Assembly (NCBI GenBank): GCA_964020085.1
Contig: OZ026597.1
Location: 113,201-177,200, forward strand
DNA length: 64,000 nt
Origin: Micromussa lordhowensis
Taxonomy: Eukaryota; Cnidaria; Anthozoa; Scleractinia; Lobophylliidae
Direction of reading: 5' to 3'
Shown: positions 56,113-64,000 of the stretch, piece after piece
Layout of the letters: each line of letters opens with the position of its first letter
Numbering within the stretch: position 1 is the first letter of the stretch
Translations under genes and position numbers: made by a program
The notes under the pieces: model-generated
What the model saw: the letters and a program-made list of their open reading frames with translations, nothing else
Database searches by the model: none
What the model was told of the DNA's origin: nothing

Positions 56113-57079
56113 GGCACGAAGTGTTACGGTACGCCAACTGGGGCCTAGCCTGGAGAACGAATCGCACTTATGGTTCTGGCGAGAGACGTTTTATCCGCTT
56201 CTGCCTAATGCATCGCCTCGTTCACGATAGTGGGGACATTCTCCCAGCCTCTGAGGGCACCCTCATTTACTTTGCCTCCTACTTAGCACGGTCAGTTCGA
56301 CATAGTACCATTAGACTTTATCTTGCCGCTGTGCGTAACCTCCATATATCGTGCGGACACAGTGATCCCTTGGCGGGTAGACTACTTCTGAGGAAAGTAC
56401 TCAGGGGTATCCTTCGTTACCAAGGGCAACACCGGGTTTTGCGTCAACCAGTTACTCCCGGGGCTCTCCTTGCTAAACGTCCTTTTCTCCGCTCCTGGTT
56501 GGGTAGCTCCGACTTCTCCATGGTGTGGGCTGCCTTCACACTCGCATTTTTTGGCTTTCTCCGCTGTAGCGAATTCACATATCAGGGTGTTAACAAGTAT
56601 TGTTCCCGCTTTGATTTAGGAACCGAATGTGTGTCATTTGTACCTAGTTTGGCTAGCCCGCAGCACATGGTCATTACCCTTCGGTCGTCTAAGACCGACC
56701 CTTTCGCGCAGGTCAGTCCCTTCTTATTGCTAGGGCGGACTCATCGCTATGTGCGGTCACTGCCATGCAGCACTATTTTCAGTTCGTGGCTCCTCCTCCG
56801 GGTCCCCTTTTTATTTTTCGGTCTGGTCGTCTCCTTACCAGGGCCACCGTTACTTCCCTTCTGCGTGACGCCGCACGTCATGCTGGGCTACCCTTCCACA
56901 GCCTTAAGGGTCATAGTTTTCGCATTGGTGCCGCCTCTTCGGCGGCTGCTGCCGGCTTGCCAGACTGGTTGATAAAAGTAATGGGTAGATGGTCTTCTGA
57001 CTGCTACCAGTTGTACATAAGAACACCAAAACAAGTGCTGCTTTCTGCAGCCCCACGTATGGCCAGTTCTTCCCCCTGA
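56079..57079 (+). pseudogene. Frameshifted tyrosine recombinase
   Basis: N-terminal core-binding region RTNRTYGSGERRFIRFC ... STIRLYLAAVRNLH; catalytic Arg in FFGFLRCSEFTY. After a frame change near 56760, HSFRIGAASSAAAAG (His-x2-Arg) and GRWSSDCYQLYIRTP (Trp and Tyr). All catalytic residues are visible but split across two frames (56079-56972 and up to 57079). Confidence 0.87.
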
Positions 57080-57080
57080 A

Positions 57081-58974
57081 GTGTTTTTTATTTTGCTTGG
57101 GGGGATACCCGCTTCGCCCGTATCTGTGGCAGTTAAGTCTGCGTAGCGACTTCCCCAAGCTAAGTTCTCTAGTTTTTTACCGTGTTTTAATTATATTGAC
57201 CTGCCAATATTCCAGTACGACCCAGCAGCGCTGGCGAGATAGGTGAGGCACGAGAGGTCATTTCAGTTAGTCTAGTTTTGGGACCTGCCAATACTCTTCT
57301 CGGAGTGGTGCTGCTGGCCTAGCTGTGCTGCTGTTGCAGCGCGTTGTTGTGTTTTGTTGTTGTTGGCATAGGTGCAGCTGGAAGTGCCAGAGAAGTGAGG
57401 CCTTGAAATGGTCACGCTATAGAAGTCGCCTGTCACGCAATCGCCGAGCGGTGTTTCCCCCTTATTTACGCCAATATGTCTGCTGTCATTACTTTAGTTA
57501 ATTCTAGAGTTGGGTAGAGTTCCTTGTAGCTCAAATCTTAACCGGAACAGTGACATTAATTACAAGAAGGTGTTCCATAATTAGGACCTGACTGCCTGGA
57601 ACATTTGAAGCTGTATGTTGTGTAGCCTTGTTTTCAAACTGATGTCACAATGGAAACCTCTTGTGTGAAATTCTGAATTTTGGATGTGACACTAATTTCA
57701 AGAAAAGTGATCCCCGTAATGCTTATGCATTATTTGGTGATTCCCGCCAAGTACCCTGCCCTAAATGAGAAGCTATACAGATTTTTATCTCATTGTTATT
57801 GCTTGATTACCGGTACCTTATCCAACGGGTACAAGGTTTTTCGTTCAAGTTCAAAAATTTGTATTCAGTGCTGCAAAGTAATTCCCCTTTCTGCTGCTGT
57901 AGATTCCTTTTTTACCGGAGATATCCTGAGGCAAAGAACATAATAAACATGTACTAGCTCTTCTCCATCCGATTCCAAGGCTTGATTGATGTAATCAATA
58001 AATGGGCAAGCAGTCATTTCTGAAAAATTGATGTGCTTCACGAAAATGCTGCTTCTTGCTAACACAAGTTCTATCTCTGTCTCAACACCTGAAAACTGTA
58101 AAAAATGCTTGTGGTATTTTACTTTTGTTAATTGGTCACATATGTTTCCTGTGGGAAAATTGTATTGTTATTTCGTTGCACAAAGTTTCACTATACAGTT
58201 TATATTTGTGATATTTTGTAAAGTCTGTTTCTTTCTTGTATCTTTTCTTTTCATGATGGTAACATATTTGTTAGACTTTATTTATACTCTAGACAGAATG
58301 AATTGTTAGTTGATCTCATGACACAACAGACTATCACATGTCACGCAGACCACACGTAGATGCAAAATTAATTTAAATCTGGCCAATTGCTAGCATTGCT
58401 TGCCATGTTGTACAGGATCTACATGTGTTGTGGTTGGGATGTAAAAAAAGCCAAACTTGGGTCAAAGTAGACTTAACTGAGTTGCGACACCCTGTAGAAA
58501 ATGAAAAAAACAAAAACGTTAAGTTTACTAATCACTAGCTTAGTGGCTTCAATGAGTACGCCGTTTGTGGCCCCCTTTACACAACTTGCAGAGGACATTA
58601 TTTCAAAAATATCTTCCAAGCGGCATAATAAGGGTCTATGAAAGAGTTCTGAGGTAAAGAACTATTGATTTCAAAGCAAACATAACAAGCTAATTGTGGC
58701 TACGCCTAAAACATAGGCACGCAAGGCATGCAAGAGTTATTTTTTTATGAAGTCTCGGAGATAGGAACATTCATGGAGCTGTTTACAGTTATGATTTGGT
58801 TGCAATGTACAGCAAGAGAGAAACTGGGAATTTATGATATACATGGTAAGATAACTAATTAGTAAGCCATAAAATGTTTGACTGAACAAACTACAGTGAT
58901 CTGATGCATCTCCAGATTAATGTAGATACCATCTTATTTTCTAACAGGCAATTTTAATCGTTCTTTGATACAAT
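57081..58974. other. 3' region of YR element, then no recognised gene
   Basis: 57081-57420 is GC-richer and probably still belongs to the retroelement (GTTGTTGTGTTTTGTTGTTG run at about 57342). Beyond that, AT-rich sequence with no frame that I recognise. Confidence 0.4.
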
Positions 58975-60260
58975 CCACACTGTGATTGGTGTGACATGTG
59001 CACATGCAGAACTCCCTGCCACTCACCGATCTCATAGCCCTTTCAACGCCCAAGAGGAATTTTTGCTCAAAACTACTTGCGCATTTTATATGAGTCGTAA
59101 GATACTCATTTTTTTCACAACACTACTTCACTGAAAATAGAAAGAAAGAGGAAAAAACCTCTCTGATTTGTTGAAAGCCTGATTTAATTAAAGTACACTT
59201 TAATTTGATGCCACGCAGTCTTCAAAGAACATTTGCACAGTTCTCGTACTTTTTACCCTTTTTAAAATATCGGACTGAAATGAATGTCATCAAATAAAAC
59301 TATAAACTGCTACTGCAGAGACGCAAAAACAGCTTAGAAATGAAAGCTTCTTTTTTTTGTTTAATATCCTGGAAACAATAGCCAACAACTTGTACGCTCT
59401 AATTGAATTTACTTCCATATAAAAAACAAAAGTGTCAAGTTACCATTTACATGTATAACTAAAAATAGCAAACATCTTGTGCGAATGATTTACTCCCATA
59501 TGAAAAACAAAAGTGTCAAGTTACCATTTGTAACTAAAAATAGAAAAATAATATCTCTTGGGTACAGGTGCTGACAATTTGTTAGTTCTAATTGAATTAA
59601 CACCCTTGTGAAAATCAAAAGTGTCAAATTACCCTTTGTAACTAAAAATAAAAAATATCTCGTTATATTTGCATGCAACAAGAACAAAACAATTATTACC
59701 TACACTTACTATTGCAAACGTTAGAACTGTCTCAAATTTAAATAGTCTTGTCTCCTCTAAAACAAGTCCTAAGAACTAGAAGCGACAATTCATGACCAAA
59801 AGTATCAAGTTACCTTTGTAACTAAAAATAAAATATCTGGTGCCAACTTCTTCAAAACTCAAGACTCATCTCGTTCATAGGTAAAATCCTTAGCCTAACC
59901 CATAGCACATGAAGAAGTAAGCCCAATATATGAATACTTCCTACCCTTTTGTAGAAGAATTTAATATGGTCGTTCTGAACTGTATCGGGATCAAATCTTC
60001 TCACGTACCATTTACCTTTACAGCAGGAAATTTGATTGGTATTAATAGTAGATCCAATCTGATTGGTGTGACAGATACATCTCTCACTGACTCACTCACC
60101 CATTGACCCGTCGCGCCGACTAAGAGGTATTTTTTTACAAAAAAATAACTTGGAAAGGGAAAATTAGAAAGAATTCTGCGGAGTAGATTTTGCCTAGATT
60201 ACATCCACCACTCGTCCATAACATACCCGACGCGCCGACTAAGAGATATTTTTTTACAAA
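58975..60260. repeat. Direct repeats and ~110-bp tandem array
   Basis: At 59395-59850 a degenerate unit recurs four to five times: AAAACAAAAGTGTCAAGTTA CCATTTGTAACTAAAAATA, with TTCTAATTGAATT before it. It is flanked by related blocks, GATTGGTGTGACA...CTCACTCACC...CGACTAAGAGG, at about 58983-59060 and 60061-60140. The CGCGCCGACTAAGAG unit is repeated again at about 60230-60245. Looks like a decayed tandem repeat or the ends of one element. Confidence 0.65.
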
Positions 60261-60345
60261 AAATAACTCAAAAAGTGCTTTGTTTGTGTCATTGGAATGT
60301 TGATTTTGTTCATTTCAATATGGCGCCATTTACAGTTTTACCGAA

Positions 60346-60372
60346 GTTTGGTTTGTTGGTTGGTTGGTTGGT
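60346..60372. repeat. (GGTT)n microsatellite
   Basis: TTTGTTGGTTGGTTGGTTGG, short and pure. Confidence 0.85.
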
Positions 60373-60504
60373 ATATCAAAACAGTAGAAGATAACAGAAA
60401 AATGAAGCAATAAATTTGAAGACCCATCTTATAAGCCCTTGTGATAGGAACTTTTGAGACACTACCACATACATATTTGCCACACTACATGTATATTCCA
60501 GACA

Positions 60505-60715
60505 TAATTAATTGATGACATCAATGAAATCAATGAGTAATCAATAGGTAATCGATAGGTAATCAGTTGATTAGTCATTGATTATTGCATGATCATATCA
60601 ATGTGTAATCGATGACTAATCAATAGGCCACAAAATTTTCAGTTATTGATTGCATCAATTAGTCATTGATTGCATTGATTAGTCATTGAATTCATTCATT
60701 ACTCATCAATATCAT
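60505..60715. repeat. Low-complexity ATTGATTAGTC repeat
   Basis: Irregular direct and inverted copies of AATCAATGAGTAATCAAT and ATTGATTAGTCATTGATT, built on ATCAAT/ATTGAT. Could form many small hairpins. Confidence 0.8.
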
Positions 60716-61018
60716 CTGCAAAAAGCACAAAAATTGAAAGTGCTGCAGCTGTTCCGTTGCATAATGTAACTGCTTATGACAGGTGTTTCCCCTAGCCAAA
60801 GCAGTTTTACTTTACTGACAAACATCCACCAAACAAAATCTATAACCACATAGTTGGTTCTTGTCAGCGTACTTGTTAGTTTCATAATTTTTCAGACTGG
60901 TTGGTTCCTGTTCAGTTGCTTTGTTATAAATAAAAAGTTGGGTAAAGTGAAATATTGCACAATTAAGGATCATCTGTATTTTGATTAGCATGTGAAAGGT
61001 TATTTGACCTTTTGTGAA

Positions 61019-61469
61019 TGTTCCGTTGAACAAAAGACCAAAACGCCAATTACGAAGAAGAATCGTATTTATTGTAACAATTCAATTCGATCTAACAATT
61101 AAAGAAATAATAAAGAAATCACGTTGGCACGCGGCCTTACAGGTGTTAAGAAAAAGAAGGAAATCAATGTAACAGAACTTGTGAAACAACTAACAACTTA
61201 CTTCTTCACTGCCTCCGTAATTGACTCTGTAACTGGTTAGCAATAACTGAACTGGTTAGCAATAACTGTTGAGCGCACGGACTTGTTCACCTTTGCTGTT
61301 TCCGTACAACTGACAACTCTCAGAATTACGCAACTTTAAACTACTGTATTACGCGACATGCATCATTGCGATACTATTTAAATTCAAACACAGCACGCGC
61401 GCAACATTAAACCCAACCAGCGCGCGCGTTAAACTTAACAAATACGATAACTGAATGTTCAGCGAAACA
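61019..61469 (-). mobile_element. BEL/Pao 3' LTR (451 bp)
   Basis: Minus strand begins TGTTTCGCTGAAC and ends GTTCAACGGAACA, an imperfect terminal inverted repeat (11 of 13) with the TG...CA form of retroviral-type LTRs. Contains AATAAA (in ACAATAAATACGATTC) near its 3' side. A purine-rich tract, CGGGGTGGAGTG (61481-61470), lies directly upstream as expected for the polypurine primer site. It follows the pol gene. The 5' LTR is outside the window, so the target duplication cannot be checked. Confidence 0.82.
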
Positions 61470-61502
61470 CACTCCACCCCGATGAGGACGTGTTCCTCAT
61501 CT

Positions 61503-64000
61503 TTACTCGTAACCATCCGCGGGGTGTACAACTATGATTTTTGTAACTGGCCTGACATATTCTCCAGTGCCGGTCTTCACTCTGACGTTTCTCACTTTAC
61601 CATGTTGTCCGGGATAGACGTTGACGATTCGACCAATATTCCAGTTTCCATGAATCGCATTCGGAGTCTGGACTATTACAAAGTCGTCTACTTGCACGTT
61701 TCTTTTTTCTGCGTTCCATTTCTTCCGTGGAATTAATGATGGAAACACATCCTGTGTCCACCGTTTCCAAAACGAGTCGAAAATCTTCTGAACAAACTCC
61801 ACTCGCTGAGGTGGATTCCTTAAAAGGGCCTTGTGGCACGTGAGACGTTGCTTGACCAAGCAGCATGTCATTCGGACAAACGTACGAACCATCATCAGGG
61901 TCGTTTGGTATACGGCCAATTGGACGTTGGTTGACGAGATTCTCCACTTCTAAAAGACACATGTATAACTCGAAGGGCGTCAATATTTGCTCGCCAACTT
62001 TCTTTAGGGCAACTTTGCAGCTCTTCACCAACGCTTCTGCGCATCCGTTCTGATGTGGAGATGCCGGAGTGGTGAATCTCCACTTTACTCCCTTTTCTGC
62101 TGAGAATTCACACAGTCTTTCAGTGTCCCACCCACTGATCATTTCCTTTAACTCTCGCTCTGCTCCAACAAACTGGGTTCCGTTGTCGCTTATAATGACG
62201 CTGGGTTGTCCTCTAACAGAGAAGAATCTTCGAAGCACTTGGATGAACTCCATGGTTGAGCAGTCTACAGCAAGCTCCAGGTGAACTGCTCTGGTATTCA
62301 AGCAGGTGAATATCACTCCATAATACTTGGTTGTCTTGTTACGGCCAACTTTTACATGATACGGGCCAAAGTAATCGCATGACGTGTAATAAAATGGCGG
62401 TGTACAAGGGGCCAGACGGCATTCAGGCAATTGAGCCATAACTTGAGATTGGGCCTTGGCTTGCATTTCACGACAAAACACGCAACGAAACTTCACTGTC
62501 TTGGCAAGATCGTGGGCTTTAAGGATCCAGAACCTTGTTCTTGTCTTTGCTACTGTTGCTGCTACTCCTGTGTGCCCACATTGGTGTATATGATGTGTTA
62601 TGAGAAGAGATATCCAGTGTTCTCTGGGCAGTAAAGCGGGGTGTCTGGTCTCGTAAGAGATTAAGGCTTTGTCTACTTGACCACCAACTCGGACGATACC
62701 ATCAGAATCTGTGTATGGACTGAACTTTTTGAATTCTCCTTTTCTGAGGCGGTCACTGAAACTTTTCTGGCTTTCTTTGATCCAGTGATCTTCTGCGTTT
62801 TTCAATTCTTGGGGTGATAGGGGTCCTTCTTTAGGCTTCATGTGATTTTCCTCCGGGTGCATTTTGTTGTGGCATTGTGCTCGCAGGTTCCAAATTAGTC
62901 TTAACGTGTAAGCAGCGACTCTGACTAGTCTTCTCCAGCTTGAGAACTTTTGACAATTGATGGGATGCTCGGCTTTGACCTGAGCACAAACATTGTTAAC
63001 TTTACAGCACTCTTCTTCAACTTCGGGTTGGTCATTGTTTGACGAATCTTGTGGCCACTGATTCTCAGGTAAGTGCAGAAACTCAGGCCCATGTTGCCAT
63101 CTCTCCGCCAAACTTCGTACAGGTATACCACGAGAAACATCATCAGCTACGTTCAGTTCTCCGGGAATATGCTTCCACTGGGAGGGATCTGTATTGGTCT
63201 GGATCTCACCAACTCTGACTGATACAAAGGGTTTGAACTTCCTAGCTTCACTACGGATCCACGCCAGAACTATCTCACTATCCAAGAACATGACGACTTT
63301 CTCAAATTGGAAGCAGGATTCTTGCACAATGGTCTTGCACAGTCGGGAGGCCAAGACTGCCCCTTGGGGCTCCAGGTGGGGTACGGTCAATCTTTTCAGT
63401 GGTGCCACTCTGGACTTTGCTGCAATAAAGCGTACGTCATACTCTCCATTTGATGTCTGCCATCGTGCATATGCGCAGGAACCGAATGCTTCATTGGAGG
63501 CATCGGAAAAAATGCAAAGGACAGGAAGGCCAACTGCACAAGGTGGTGTCAGGCATATCTCAAACGTTATACCATTGAGGCTCAGCATTTCTTGAAACAG
63601 GCTCACCCATTTTTCTTGAATTTCGGGAGGTAGCTTCTCGTCCCAGTCGATGCCCTTTTCCCATAGCTCTTGAAGGCCTATCTTGGCTTTGATAAGGAAT
63701 GCAGAGGCGAAACCAATTGGATCGTAGATTCGAGCAACCTGGCTAAGGATCTTTCTCTTGGAGAGCAATGTCGGCTCTTGGAAGAGTAGCAACTCAGGTT
63801 TGACTTTAAACGTAAATACGTCTGTGTGATTGTTCCATGCTACTCCTAGTACCTTTTCTTCACTAACTCCTTGCAAGATCGCTGCTTCTTTTCTCTCTTC
63901 CTGGTCGGCGCCAGACTTCTTAGCTTTATTCGACAACCAGCCTTTGACTTTGAACCCTCCTGTTTCCAGTACACTGTCGATACATTTAGTCAGTTCTCTT
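61503..64000 (-). pseudogene. BEL/Pao pol, 3' part, frameshifted
   Basis: Open from the right edge (RELTKCIDSVLETGGFKVKGW...) to 61597. Numbering from the first start-like codon at 63936: end of RT/Pao region (to about 120); RNase H with Asp145 (CIFSDASNEAFGS) and Asp219 (FLDSEIVLAW); HHCC integrase finger at 449-488 (HHIHQCGH ... CVFC); integrase core Asp521, Asp584, Glu634 (SCDYFGP, IISDNGTQF, HQNGCAEAL). The BEL-specific C-terminal domain (RVEFVQKIFDSFWKRW ... YPGQHGKVRNVRVKTGTGEY) is in another frame, ending at 61503. The frame changes around 61820-61840, so this copy would lose that domain. Only the 3' half of the element is in the window. Confidence 0.93.

Larger units (their letters stand above)
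53470..57080 (+). mobile_element. Broken tyrosine-recombinase retrotransposon
   Basis: Gag, RT-RNase H and tyrosine recombinase follow in DIRS-order fashion on the plus strand, opposite to the complete DIRS element 5 kb away and clearly a different lineage. Higher GC than its surroundings. The reading frame shifts near 54975 and 55250, a TAG interrupts RNase H at 55720, and the recombinase shifts frame near 56760. Terminal or split direct repeats (as in Ngaro) were sought and not found. GACCTGCCAATA occurs twice downstream (about 57199, 57281), which may be part of a repeat. Confidence 0.88.

Overview
The window is animal nuclear DNA: AT-rich, with genes split by GT-AG introns and many diverged repeats. 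Gene sequences and repeat types (DIRS, Penelope, BEL/Pao, CR1/L2-like LINE tails, many MITEs) suit a cnidarian, most likely a hexacoral such as a stony coral. The taxon is an inference from general resemblance; no species marker was seen.

Region 1 (1-26.9 kb) holds two host genes in divergent orientation. UPF1, the nonsense-mediated-decay RNA helicase, runs on the minus strand from 21559 off the left edge. Twenty exons covering about 814 codons could be placed, including a 42-nt microexon alone in a giant intron. HDHD5 (CECR5), a mitochondrial HAD-family protein, runs on the plus strand from 21956 to 26873 in eight exons. The two share a gap of about 400 bp carrying ETS and YY1-like sites. 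Its first exon has a 1-nt frameshift, and an Asn replaces the HAD nucleophile Asp. UPF1 introns hold several MITEs, a 220-bp satellite, a 1.2-kb foldback element with a perfect 9-bp target duplication that carries a RecQ-like helicase scrap, and a 2.2-kb TA-flanked element.

Region 2 (27-40 kb) is sparse. It has one single-exon gene, a KLF9/13-type zinc-finger factor (33217-33963) with a GC box upstream, plus small repeat remnants.

Region 3 (40-64 kb) is a retroelement cluster. It contains a Penelope GIY-YIG scrap, LINE tails, a structurally complete DIRS element on the minus strand (43970-48805, three open frames, terminal repeats and an exact internal complementary region), a second broken tyrosine-recombinase retroelement on the plus strand (about 53.5-57.1 kb), and the 3' part of a BEL/Pao element with its LTR running off the right edge. 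Satellites and hairpins fill the gaps. No CRISPR, operon or bacterial feature is present.
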